From Psychrobacter sp. I-STPA10 (GTDB lineage: Bacteria > Pseudomonadota > Gammaproteobacteria > Pseudomonadales > Moraxellaceae): DNA of 64,000 nt. The stretch covers positions 62,001-126,000 of the forward strand of contig NZ_VFYU01000026.1 of the NCBI RefSeq assembly GCF_021012795.1, written 5' to 3'. The notes beneath the pieces were generated by a model. That model was given only the letters and a program-made list of their open reading frames with translations. It did no database searches and was not told where the DNA came from. A program made the position numbers and the translations under genes. The first letter of the stretch is position 1, and every line of letters starts with the position of its first letter. Below are positions 55,601 through 64,000 of the stretch, in pieces.

Positions 55601-57270
55601 CTAAGGATAATTTTATTTATCATACGCCGTCTGCCACTCCTGTGCATACTGAGCAGCAGTGTGAAGATAAAGCAGACATCACTCAGCTTGCCGATCAGTT
55701 ATTACAACAAAGCAAAGTACAGCAAAAAAAGCACTTTCCACCTGCACCCTTGTGGCAATCTGTATTTCAAACTTTGCGTGCACGTCATGATATCCACAAT
55801 AATGGCGATACGGATACTAACATACTAAATACTCATCTTATAAATAGCCTAAGCAAAATAATTTTACCTAACAAAACACAATACCAAGACATCGCCAAAC
55901 TGTTAAAAAGCAGCCATAAGCAAATAAAGCAATTAGCAAATAATGACGCATCACTACATTCACATTTGCACTCTATATGGCAACAAACTCAAACACTGAT
56001 TTCACAGTTACTACCCAGTAAAACAGCGATGGATAGTACAGTAACAGAGAGTGAAGAAACTAAAGTGGCAAGTTTGATACTGACAAATAAGCCAATCGCC
56101 TTATCCATGTTAGTGCATCAAGTACGTGCGCCTGCACAGCATTATTTGCGTCAGCAACAGCTTAATGTGATTGCCAATAGTACTGTGCAATCTCATATAG
56201 AGCCATTGACCCTTGATAATTTAACCAAATATCAGCTGAATGATGCCCTGCTTGATGTCTTGATTGATGATGCCAATAAAACCAATCTGATAGAAGATAA
56301 TCTGACCCAATTGACAAAAACTTCTCAACTAGAACAGTTTTCTCAGTTACAACAGCTACTTTATGAGATGCACTTGCCAGCAGGAGTAGCTCGGCAAACG
56401 ACATTTATGAAAGCCAAGACCGACTTATTGACACAGTTACAAATTTTCTCTGAGCAGCTCATAGAGCAGGGGGTGTTCACTGCAATAGAAGCTGCTATAG
56501 ATGTAGATAAAGATAAAATAGATGCAAATATTTTACAGACCATCGCTCATATGAGTACGACCCAAGAGGAGAGTATTCATCTGGCGGGTATTACTCTTAA
56601 GTCTCAAGTACCTGTTATCCATACTTGCAGCAGTTGGTTAAAAATTGAGGCAGCAGGGGCAAGCCCTAAGCATTTGTTGCGTTTTTGGTTGACGCATTTG
56701 TTTTGGCAGATTCAAAGACAAACAACGTTGGTACAAGCGGCAGACAATGATGGACGTAGTATTTGGCGTTTTGGTAAAGGCATGGATTTAAAGTATAAAA
56801 ATGCCCATGCACAACAAAAAAATATCTCCTCAAAGCAGCCAATCCACACCTTTGCACTGCCTGCCATAAAATGGCAACACGCCTTGGCTTTATTATTACC
56901 ATGGATACAACTGAGTGAAATTATTGCCAAAATACCAATCATTATGCCAATAGAAAGCGCATTTGATTATGTGGCAAACTGCTTGGCGGCTAAGCTTGAA
57001 AATACGGAGTATCAAGCAACGATGCATGATTTTTCTGGTTGGTTAGGGACAGGCTATCAACCATCGCAAGCTAATGGTGATCATAAAATTACCTATGATA
57101 GATGCGCTCAACATGAGACATGGCGATTTATTTTGAGCAATGCGTTGACCACAGGACATGAACCAACACAGCAGCAACAGGCAATCTTTAATGCGCTTGA
57201 TGATGCGATGTCGACACTTGCGATGCCGCTACTTGAGTCACTGTTTGAGAGTTTAGAGCCAATACCTTAG
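52609..57270 (+). CDS. recC: Exodeoxyribonuclease V gamma subunit
   Basis: 1553 residues, against about 1120 for E. coli RecC. The family start MLTIIQSHRTERLVDFILRA is followed by VIVPSMVLGDWLQKRVAEEA, and later DIVIMLPDVERHYELIKSVF, GVITFGRFGSLRNIPFKLV and MLNMNLSEFPNRDHDNRYDL. These identify RecC, which has an inactive helicase-like fold that reads Chi and splits the strands. Extra length comes from Gln/Asp/Ser/Asn-rich insertions (for example around residues 410-510 and 1060-1160). The latter holds a copy of AATAGCCTAAGCA. Confidence 0.93.
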   Translation: MLTIIQSHRTERLVDFILRAYQAPNQSVFEQFIVIVPSMVLGDWLQKRVAEEAGISTLITTTFWGKYQWQLMQDILAQYNQWIQSSGSNEAALQVPEVAVLSPTVMQWRLFGYLTQATDSLLTTAKSAFANAPSYFVAQQQLSQVKNDDEVLQPLLQGLLGSLLSLAALPSSASTASQQDIYNQIDQRLWQLAGDLARVFNRYLTHRDEWLINWDEGKKIDVAAMVAQKDKLSTSFDQFAHITPSWLLEHYEMLEQVQRHLWQRLFSDVHRHRQRIEARFWQALAIEASGCQPLLPNRLTLFTIQQLPQAELDFIEKLSKYVDITLLHYNPSQLFWADIVDKQWLLRQRIINPDSVFLRDYGHTLLSQLGKQSREVFAMLASLSGNEDYADERVQWIDAFDLDFNTDVATSQNNDIEPSKNLALEPSLLPSLLQRLQYDVLMLSEDNTRQKAVQLVSEQLQQQLELPFAETQTTSDDLDDDAHDASLSMQRIEQKRFDKQRQWQLRSSDNSISIHSCHSLQRQLEVLRGMIGRWLNESSQDGSIRHVSDIVIMLPDVERHYELIKSVFVDGRGQDGLILPAKITGVVDKSIRELWHAIIGFYQLLGRTDSRFEAHEVFDWLMLPALYESFGLTHEQMSRACTLLAQAGYIRGFDESHLQSSLHRQDSDYRFSFAYALDRLVTGMLMPQALMTDCLYLFAWQSEQLKEKTLPLHNIMLSDAPIIEVLCQIYQGIDQNRECYQQRRTAQEWIAELENKVIHRYFAYFDQTQSMRAIFSAMNGFRASLRANRHYQQYGELGQNNPTTEATSKMVANLAAIEQMPLKLAFMLDSIEAQLESQQVSAEPTGVITFGRFGSLRNIPFKLVAMLNMNLSEFPNRDHDNRYDLMRAGLAKRGDRFTEDDDNGAFLDALLCARDDCWIFYNGQSLSDSHEHLPANPVSELLQFLQQQVDWQLPNLQPNLQQDTANAEQLDDSGKLQRYLPRLVERWLVTVHPALPFAKDNFIYHTPSATPVHTEQQCEDKADITQLADQLLQQSKVQQKKHFPPAPLWQSVFQTLRARHDIHNNGDTDTNILNTHLINSLSKIILPNKTQYQDIAKLLKSSHKQIKQLANNDASLHSHLHSIWQQTQTLISQLLPSKTAMDSTVTESEETKVASLILTNKPIALSMLVHQVRAPAQHYLRQQQLNVIANSTVQSHIEPLTLDNLTKYQLNDALLDVLIDDANKTNLIEDNLTQLTKTSQLEQFSQLQQLLYEMHLPAGVARQTTFMKAKTDLLTQLQIFSEQLIEQGVFTAIEAAIDVDKDKIDANILQTIAHMSTTQEESIHLAGITLKSQVPVIHTCSSWLKIEAAGASPKHLLRFWLTHLFWQIQRQTTLVQAADNDGRSIWRFGKGMDLKYKNAHAQQKNISSKQPIHTFALPAIKWQHALALLLPWIQLSEIIAKIPIIMPIESAFDYVANCLAAKLENTEYQATMHDFSGWLGTGYQPSQANGDHKITYDRCAQHETWRFILSNALTTGHEPTQQQQAIFNALDDAMSTLAMPLLESLFESLEPIP

Positions 57271-57339
57271 CAGCCGTATAGCGTATATATAACAGCATCC
57301 AATACACCCGATATAATATGGCTTATGGAGAGTAAAGCA

Positions 57340-60300
57340 ATGATAGATGATCAAACGCCTGCGGTAAAAATTGGGCTTAAAGGTCGCTATTTAATAGAAG
57401 CGTCTGCGGGTACTGGCAAAACATGGACGCTGACAGGTATTGTGCTGCGTTTATTAATTGAAGCGGGTCGTCCTAGTGAACACATCATTGCCACCACTTT
57501 TACACGTGCAGCGGCAGCAGAGATGCGTGAGCGCATTCGTGCGCGATTATTAGATTTTTATCAATTGGCACAGTGGGTTAACTTACTGCGAAGTCGAGCT
57601 GAAAATTTAGCTTATTTATACTCTGCTGGTGTTGAGCAGATAACAAATGAGGGGGAGCAAGATCAAGACAGTGATGATGACTGTCTGACTCATCGTAAAC
57701 AGTGGTTATTGGCACAAGCAAAACTTGCTGGTATGGCAGAATCTTTGGAAGATCCTGTAAATTGGCATCTGATATGGCTTTTATTAGATGATGAAGGTCA
57801 TCAGCCCTTGCAGGTGGCGATTAAGCGCACAGCAACAGCATTGACCACGCTTGATAAAATGTTTGTCGGTACACTCGATAGCTTGGCGCAAAAATGGTTG
57901 ATTGAATACAGCAGTGAGACAGGTTTTCAAAAGGGCATGCAAATTAGTGAAGATGAGTCAGATATTATCGACACCATTATTCACGATGAACTGCGCGCAT
58001 TTCAAAGCGAACAATATCATAATTATCCAATAATTTATCAGATGCTACAGGCAAATCAGCATTTGACTGGTATCAGTGATCATCGTCATGCGGTCAATCG
58101 TGCCCTCAGCTTTTTGCAAGCACCCATTGATCTTATATGTGATCCTATAAGTGATAAGGCTGATGTTAAAGGTACTAACAGCATTGATACCATTGCTGCC
58201 ATTGATAGCAAGGCAGCAGATAAACCACAACCTGTGGCTGATTTGCTGCACAATATGAATATACTAACTATGGCAGATGGTCAGAGTTTGACTGAGCAAA
58301 AAATCAGTGATTTTGCCGTCAATTTTGATTTTGCTGCCTATGAACAACTGATTGCTCGCATCATCGATAACCATCATCAAGCCGATGATTATTTAACAGA
58401 AAAAGGGATTTATCATGAGACGACCAAGTCAAGATCACAATTAAAGAATAATAGTTTTGCATGGGTGACCATTATTGAGATGCTGCAACAGCAAGGCATC
58501 TATGCTTATAACAGTATTATGGCAGATAATTATGCTAGCAAGTTATGTGAAGCACTTCAAAAGACTGATAATATTGGCAGTCAGTTTTATGCACCGCATA
58601 AAGATAAAAATATTGATTTTAATCAGTTGCCTGTCATTATTGATATCAAGCAGTATTTAGCGTTATCTAAAGAGCTTGAGCACAAATTAGATATGCTTAT
58701 TTACAAACTCAATCGGCATATTGCCTTAACCGTGCGTCGTAAACTGCCTGCAATTTTAGAAGCACGTCATGAAACGACTTTTTCGCTACAGATGGCTCGA
58801 CTAAATGAGGCGTTATCAGGGGTACAAGGTAGACAGTTGGCGCAATATATTCGCCATCATTATCCTGTGGCATTGGTTGATGAATCACAAGATATCAATG
58901 GTGAACAAGCCGCCATGATTGAGGCGATTTATCTTAGTCATAGTAATAAGACGAATAACGATAATAATGATAAAAATAAGGGATTTGTACTATTGGTTGG
59001 TGACCCTAAGCAAGCCATTTACGGATTTCGAGGGGGTGATGTTGCTAACTATAACGTGCTTAAACAGCGTTTTAATAATGAACAAATCATGACATTAGAT
59101 GTTAATCGTCGCTCAAACGCACGTTTGATTGAGGCACTTAACCATTGGTTTGACTGTGCTGATGCTGATGGCGCAGATACAGATAATAGTGAGGATAGTC
59201 AGAATAGTCAGAAGAATGGTGACAGTGATGACAGTGAGGCAACCTGCCTACTGGCTGAACTGGGTGATAAAATTTATTATCGCCATATCACGGCACATCG
59301 GCAGCTATCCTCTTTGTCATGGCAGCAACCGCTCAATAATGAATGTTCTGATAAGCTAGAAAATAAGGCACAACATTCGTCACAGTCGCCACAAAATGGT
59401 GATAGCACAAATACAAATATATTTAGCAAAACCGCTGTCACTGTACTACAAGTTAGCTATCCTAGTGATAAGAAAAATTCTGATGCCCATGATATTTATA
59501 AGGTATTGGCACAGCATATTGCCCATACGCTACAGTCCTCTCATACCATTGATGGTAGGCGCATTACTGCCAATGATATTGCGGTATTAGGCGCAAAAAA
59601 ACACCAACTCAAACAAGCAGAGTCTGAGCTGAGGCGACTCGATATTGCCACCAATAAAATTGCTGAAGTGAGTATTTTTGCCACAGCCATGGCAATTGAT
59701 TTGGTCGCCATATTAGAGGCAATGATGATGCCATACCGTACGGCTGTGTTAAATCGAGCCTTGATGAGTCGTTTTTTTGGTTTAACAATGGTTGAGCTAA
59801 ATGCCATGACGGCTGGTGAGCAAGGCGCTGAACAGGCTTATAATCTTTATCAGCAGCACTTTCGCAATCTAGGACGCAGTTGGCAGCGTTATGGTATTTT
59901 ATCGGCTTTGCAGCAGTTATTGAGCCAACAAACACTCAATAGCCAATTACAGCAACTTGCAAAATCAACACATCTTCCTGAACATGTTAGCCATGCCAGT
60001 GTTTGGGAGTATTTGTCGAGTCAGATTGATGGTGAGCGGTTGTTGGTTGATTTGCGTCAATTATTAGACATTTTGGCACAGCAAGTTATGGGCATGCGAG
60101 AGTATCAGATTATTGACTGGCTTAAGCAGCAGCTTGGCAATTTGCCGCTACAAGAATGGGCAGTACAGCAACCCATCGGCAGTCAAAATGGGGTGCAGAT
60201 GATGACCATTCATAAATCTAAAGGGCTGGAGTTTCCCATTGTTTATGTACTTGGTATGGACGACAGTGCAAAAGGTGCGCGTGGCAAATATCCGCTATAT

Positions 60301-61926
60301 CTTTATGATAATGGTGAATCTGACCCATCATTATGGCAGCGTCGCCTATCTCCTGTGGCACAGCAGGTAGGTACAACAACAGTAACCGCACCCATGGATT
60401 ATGCTGCCATAGAGCAGGATAATAACTTAGGTGAGTTTAAGCGGTTGGGCTATGTGGCATTTACTCGTGCCAGTGAGCAGTTGTATATCTTGGTGGCTGA
60501 TGATAAAGAGACAGGCACTAATCAAAAACTTTCTATCGAACAAGTCCATGCTGCAAAATATAAATTTACACCAATGAAGCATTGGCTACACAGCCATGAG
60601 CGTTATACCATACCTGACAGGCTGCATACTCAAGTGGCAGCAATTAGTGGTGAAACCATTATTAATTATACCCAATTATCACCACCTGTTGCCACGGAGT
60701 CATTAAATTTAGAGTCACAACCAACACTTAGTACGACTGACACAAGTTTGGTCACATCAGAGCATGTGATTGATTATCAACCTGTATATGACATGATGCA
60801 AAAAAAGAGCTTTCAAGGGTGGAGTAAAACCAGCTTTACAGCACTGGCACGTAGCCTATCTGAGCAGCGGCAAGATTTGGCAATTAATGACAGTGGTTTT
60901 GCTGAAAAAGGGGGCATGGACGACATGTTGCTGGGGCAGGCAGGTGCGTTTGATTTTATACAGCAGGCTCAATTTACTCAAGCGCAGCAGTATTTTACCT
61001 TATATCCTGAGCAACACATTCGTTTTACTTTTGTTAAGGGAGCAAATGCAGGTAGTTTTTTGCATCATATTTTTGAACACATTGATTTTTCTGCTAGCTA
61101 TCAACCGAATTTGCCCACCTCTACAGACAGGATACCAAAACAGTGGTCACAAGTGATTGATAAGGCGTTGATGCTGTATCATCTGCCTAATGAATATGCC
61201 AGCCCAAGCCGCAAAAAAGCAACAACGGATACAACCTCAGCAACCTTAACTCCAACCCCAATCCCTCAAGAAACGGACGTCACTTTAGCTCATGAACAGT
61301 TATGCTGCTGGATTAATGATGTATTACATGCCCCATTATTAGCATCAGGTAAAGCATTGGCACAAATTGAGGATAATAAACGACTGGCAGAGATGGGTTT
61401 TAATATGAGCCTCAAGCCTGACTTTGAACCTGAGCAGCTCAATACTATTTTTAGACAGTATTTGCCGAATGAGCTTGATAAACACATTCATTTACGCGCT
61501 CATGAAGAACAAGGACAGCATTATTTATATCGGTTTTTACGTGGTGAGATAGACTTGGTCTATGAGCAGGCAGGCAAATATTATATTGTTGATTATAAGT
61601 CCAATCATTTAGGAAATAGCCTAAGCAATTATAATCAAACCAATCTTACAAATACCATGCAACATGCAGGCTATTGGTTACAAGCCGCCATTTACCAGTT
61701 GGCATTACACCGCTACTTAAAAATGCGTCTTAAAGACTATACAGGAAATGAAGAGAAGTATTTAGGTGGGGTAGAGTATTTATTTTTACGTGGTGCAACC
61801 GATGTACCCGCTGAAATTACTGAGCATGAGCCACAGCTTGCCAGTCTTGGGCGCATTGTTTGGCTCATACCCATTGAATTAATTTATGCATTAGATGATG
61901 TGTTTGGCTATGCTGGTAGTGCTTAG
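57340..61926 (+). CDS. recB: Exodeoxyribonuclease V beta subunit
   Basis: 1528 residues from the ATG at 57340, which has GGAG nine bases upstream; an ATG at 57325 is in frame but without a site. UvrD-type helicase: Walker A EASAGTGKTWTLTG, TFTRAAAAEMRERIRARLL, VDESQDINGEQ, LLVGDPKQAIYGFRGGDV, MMTIHKSKGLEFPIVYVLG and GYVAFTRASEQLYIL. The C-terminal nuclease has LRGEIDLVYEQAGKYYIVDY then KSNHLG, with catalytic Asp, Asp and Lys. E. coli RecB is 1180 residues, so this is greatly expanded by Asp/Ser/Asn-rich linkers (for example 600-640 and 1290-1320). Confidence 0.95.
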   Translation: MIDDQTPAVKIGLKGRYLIEASAGTGKTWTLTGIVLRLLIEAGRPSEHIIATTFTRAAAAEMRERIRARLLDFYQLAQWVNLLRSRAENLAYLYSAGVEQITNEGEQDQDSDDDCLTHRKQWLLAQAKLAGMAESLEDPVNWHLIWLLLDDEGHQPLQVAIKRTATALTTLDKMFVGTLDSLAQKWLIEYSSETGFQKGMQISEDESDIIDTIIHDELRAFQSEQYHNYPIIYQMLQANQHLTGISDHRHAVNRALSFLQAPIDLICDPISDKADVKGTNSIDTIAAIDSKAADKPQPVADLLHNMNILTMADGQSLTEQKISDFAVNFDFAAYEQLIARIIDNHHQADDYLTEKGIYHETTKSRSQLKNNSFAWVTIIEMLQQQGIYAYNSIMADNYASKLCEALQKTDNIGSQFYAPHKDKNIDFNQLPVIIDIKQYLALSKELEHKLDMLIYKLNRHIALTVRRKLPAILEARHETTFSLQMARLNEALSGVQGRQLAQYIRHHYPVALVDESQDINGEQAAMIEAIYLSHSNKTNNDNNDKNKGFVLLVGDPKQAIYGFRGGDVANYNVLKQRFNNEQIMTLDVNRRSNARLIEALNHWFDCADADGADTDNSEDSQNSQKNGDSDDSEATCLLAELGDKIYYRHITAHRQLSSLSWQQPLNNECSDKLENKAQHSSQSPQNGDSTNTNIFSKTAVTVLQVSYPSDKKNSDAHDIYKVLAQHIAHTLQSSHTIDGRRITANDIAVLGAKKHQLKQAESELRRLDIATNKIAEVSIFATAMAIDLVAILEAMMMPYRTAVLNRALMSRFFGLTMVELNAMTAGEQGAEQAYNLYQQHFRNLGRSWQRYGILSALQQLLSQQTLNSQLQQLAKSTHLPEHVSHASVWEYLSSQIDGERLLVDLRQLLDILAQQVMGMREYQIIDWLKQQLGNLPLQEWAVQQPIGSQNGVQMMTIHKSKGLEFPIVYVLGMDDSAKGARGKYPLYLYDNGESDPSLWQRRLSPVAQQVGTTTVTAPMDYAAIEQDNNLGEFKRLGYVAFTRASEQLYILVADDKETGTNQKLSIEQVHAAKYKFTPMKHWLHSHERYTIPDRLHTQVAAISGETIINYTQLSPPVATESLNLESQPTLSTTDTSLVTSEHVIDYQPVYDMMQKKSFQGWSKTSFTALARSLSEQRQDLAINDSGFAEKGGMDDMLLGQAGAFDFIQQAQFTQAQQYFTLYPEQHIRFTFVKGANAGSFLHHIFEHIDFSASYQPNLPTSTDRIPKQWSQVIDKALMLYHLPNEYASPSRKKATTDTTSATLTPTPIPQETDVTLAHEQLCCWINDVLHAPLLASGKALAQIEDNKRLAEMGFNMSLKPDFEPEQLNTIFRQYLPNELDKHIHLRAHEEQGQHYLYRFLRGEIDLVYEQAGKYYIVDYKSNHLGNSLSNYNQTNLTNTMQHAGYWLQAAIYQLALHRYLKMRLKDYTGNEEKYLGGVEYLFLRGATDVPAEITEHEPQLASLGRIVWLIPIELIYALDDVFGYAGSA

Positions 61927-61986
61927 CTTGGTATCTATCTGCTATCCAAATTTAGTCTTCTTTATTATAATTATGGAAATATAGAC

Positions 61987-64000
61987 ATGATGTCATCAGC
62001 TTTATCTGTCAATCTCTCTACAAATGCTACAAAAGCAGTGTCAAGCACTCAGCTTAATAATAGCTTGGCGAGCATTAGTCGTAGTATTTATATGGCACAT
62101 TATATTTTATTACGGCAAAGGCAAACCCAAAACGCTTACTTAAGGACGCAGCAAGTAAGCCAAAGTCAGCCGTTATCCGAGCCACAGCCTACATACCCTG
62201 AGTATACTGAACATGCTGCATATCAGACAGTAGTCAATGCAGCGGATACCTTGTTTGGTGTTTTGCTCATTGCACTCAATGACCAGCTAGCGGCAGGGCA
62301 TACCGTATTGATTCTAGAAAATGACGCCCATCATACCAATGCCCTAGCATTAACCACTTTTATACAGCAAATAGAAGCACATTTTGGCTGGCAACATTGG
62401 CAAACAACATTGATTATGCCGGTACTGACATATTTACAACAGCTTGTCATCAGTCGGCAGCCGATACAAGCGCAAGAGCGTACAGTACAAGATACGCCTA
62501 TGATGAACGTTTTGGCTTTACTTAGTGAGCCTGCCAAGTTGGGTAAAATAACCAATATGACTGACAAGCAGCAGCAGAAATGGCGGGGCGTTATTACTAA
62601 CAAATCAAGTCATATCGTTGATAATCCATTATGGCAGCAACTATTAAGTGGTAGTTATGTAAGTATCAGTGAAAAAGCACAAATGCAGCAAATTTATGAT
62701 TTATATCAACATTATAAATATTTTTGTCAGCAGTTTAATGCTTTGCATATTGGTGTTGAAAATAGCCTAAGTAAACTTATTCAATATCTATCACAACACC
62801 CATCAGACCAAAAACAAACAACCTCAAATCGACTAAACTGGCTATACTTTTATCACAACCAACACCATAAAAATCACAATCTCAACAACATCAATACACC
62901 ATTTATAGTCACACAAATAACGACTAAACCAAGTACTGAAGCAAATATTAAAACAAACAATCCTTGTATTTTATGGTTACATCGCACATGGACAGCAGAA
63001 TACCTATTAGCCCATCATATACAGCGTATTTGTACCCAATCACTACCACACTTAAATATAGATATCCAGTCATTACAAGGTGTCTTACAAGAAAAACAAA
63101 TTGCTGCCATTAAACTGGCATCAAATTCTGCTTTTAGTATCATTACAGGTGGTCCTGGTACAGGTAAGACATACACAGTGGCGCAAATTGTTTTAGCATT
63201 ATTTAAACCCTTATCCACCTCTACAAATAAAGAAGAGATACAACCGCTAAAAAATAATGATAATAAGCAGGGTAGTGAGCTACCAAGTCTGGCGCTGGCA
63301 GCGCCAACAGGTAAAGCGGCACAAAGAATGCAAGAATCGTTGCAAAATGCGCTTAGTGACAATGCAGAGAATGCAGAGTTGGCTTTGGTATTAGAAAATG
63401 CACAAACCATACACCGTCTGTTAGGTATTGGTATTGATGGTGTGCCTCGATATCATCAAGATAATCCATTGCCGTATGATGTGGTGGTAATAGATGAAGC
63501 ATCAATGCTTGGAGTCGAGCTTGCCAATCATCTGGTCGCAGCCATCAAACCGCACGCTCGTTTAATCTTGTTGGGTGATGCCAATCAACTGGCGGCTGTT
63601 GATGCAGGCGCGGTATTATCAGATTTGTGTCAAATTTCTTATCTTACGCCATATCATATTGCCTTAACACAGAGTCGCCGTTTTGATACACATTCTGGTA
63701 TTGGACAACTTGCATCAATTATTAATCAAGCTCAAAATAGCAATAAATTTCAAAAAGTACAAAACATCATCGCAAATGCCAATGAGCTAAATTTTTACCC
63801 AATCAATATTAATAATGTAGAGAACATAGAGGGTATAGATAGTGATGCACAAGCAAAACAATCAGATTATCTAATAAAAAATAGCCTAAGCATTCAAAAA
63901 TCACTAAAAAAACTAGAAAACAACTTTCAAAATTACTTCAAAATTACCCATCAAATTATTAACAAAGAAAACACATCGCAAAATACAGACCAAATTAAAA
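61987..64000 (+). CDS. recD: Exodeoxyribonuclease V alpha subunit, N-terminal part (runs off the right edge)
   Basis: Open from the ATG at 61987 to the end of the window, at least 671 codons; E. coli RecD is about 608, and the motor C terminus is still missing here, so this protein is also enlarged. Walker A is SIITGGPGTGKTYTVAQIV with K394, and motif II is VVVIDEASMLGVELANHLV followed by LILLGDANQLAAVDAGAVLS. A His/Asn/Gln-rich insertion lies at about 275-330. It is the fast 5'-3' helicase of RecBCD. Sixty bases after recB, in one operon recC-recB-recD. Confidence 0.93.
   Translation, partial: MMSSALSVNLSTNATKAVSSTQLNNSLASISRSIYMAHYILLRQRQTQNAYLRTQQVSQSQPLSEPQPTYPEYTEHAAYQTVVNAADTLFGVLLIALNDQLAAGHTVLILENDAHHTNALALTTFIQQIEAHFGWQHWQTTLIMPVLTYLQQLVISRQPIQAQERTVQDTPMMNVLALLSEPAKLGKITNMTDKQQQKWRGVITNKSSHIVDNPLWQQLLSGSYVSISEKAQMQQIYDLYQHYKYFCQQFNALHIGVENSLSKLIQYLSQHPSDQKQTTSNRLNWLYFYHNQHHKNHNLNNINTPFIVTQITTKPSTEANIKTNNPCILWLHRTWTAEYLLAHHIQRICTQSLPHLNIDIQSLQGVLQEKQIAAIKLASNSAFSIITGGPGTGKTYTVAQIVLALFKPLSTSTNKEEIQPLKNNDNKQGSELPSLALAAPTGKAAQRMQESLQNALSDNAENAELALVLENAQTIHRLLGIGIDGVPRYHQDNPLPYDVVVIDEASMLGVELANHLVAAIKPHARLILLGDANQLAAVDAGAVLSDLCQISYLTPYHIALTQSRRFDTHSGIGQLASIINQAQNSNKFQKVQNIIANANELNFYPININNVENIEGIDSDAQAKQSDYLIKNSLSIQKSLKKLENNFQNYFKITHQIINKENTSQNTDQIK

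Noticed and set aside
52609..64000. AddAB instead of RecBCD
   Set aside because: Three genes are present, the first with RecC motifs and the third with RecD motifs; AddB iron-sulphur cysteines are not seen.
1..64000. tRNA, rRNA or riboswitch genes
   Set aside because: I looked for acceptor/anticodon-like patterns and conserved rRNA words in the gaps and saw none.

Overview
The window is a chromosomal segment of an AT-rich gammaproteobacterium, most likely of the family Moraxellaceae (Psychrobacter / Moraxella / Faucicola type). This rests on overall gene content (valine catabolism, malate synthase G, recC-recB-recD order, a CysE with a long acidic tail) and base composition; no rRNA or tRNA gene is present to confirm it. 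Most of the window is ordinary metabolic and housekeeping DNA, broken up by an unusual number of small non-coding inverted-repeat elements (MITE-like) belonging to at least five families.

Layout: 1-201 is the N-terminal part of a YqiA-like esterase. 549-8835 is a valine/isobutyrate catabolic operon (prpE, mmsA, isobutyryl-CoA dehydrogenase, enoyl-CoA hydratase, 3-hydroxyisobutyryl-CoA hydrolase, mmsB). 9047-10859 holds two unknown genes, a dead partial duplicate of the second, and a short endonuclease V-like gene whose 5' end overlaps that duplicate. 11123-11629 is an HdeD-type membrane protein. 12074-20922 is a type I restriction-modification locus, hsdR-[rloA-rloB]-hsdM-hsdS; the rloA ATPase gene is split by a 103-bp element flanked by a TA duplication, and removing the element restores its frame exactly. 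20981-27148 is a LysR regulator and a four-gene operon that matches bacterial itaconate degradation (hydratase, acyl-CoA dehydrogenase, CoA transferase, citramalyl-CoA lyase); a 200-bp inverted-repeat element and an orphan six-repeat CRISPR of I-F geometry sit between regulator and operon. 27242-29694 is a secreted ankyrin-repeat gene bracketed by two almost identical 107-bp elements.

From 29859 to 44764 nearly everything is on the minus strand: IclR regulator, FAD-dependent amine-oxidase-like protein, long-chain acyl-CoA ligase, cysE, trmJ, an Hpt phosphotransfer protein, dnaE and glcB. Next come a CGNR zinc-finger regulator, a small DUF2788-like membrane protein, a GMP-synthase-like amidotransferase, the YggS/PLPBP protein and a divergent MocR-type regulator. 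A decayed IS605-type tnpB element (about 49170-50345) abuts a ModA-like lipidless anchored protein and an unknown protein. 52609-64000 is the recC-recB-recD operon, with unusually large, low-complexity-expanded subunits; recD runs off the end.

The most interesting items are the nested RloA/RloB (AbiL/PARIS-like ATPase plus TOPRIM) module inside the restriction operon and its element-inactivated ATPase, the element-bracketed ankyrin cassette with two in-frame 21-bp tandem arrays, a 13-mer (AATAGCCTAAGCA) that recurs far above chance in the same reading frame in hsdM, recC, recB and recD, and the itaconate operon split from its probable regulator by an orphan CRISPR. Family assignments come from reading the protein sequences, not from database searches.
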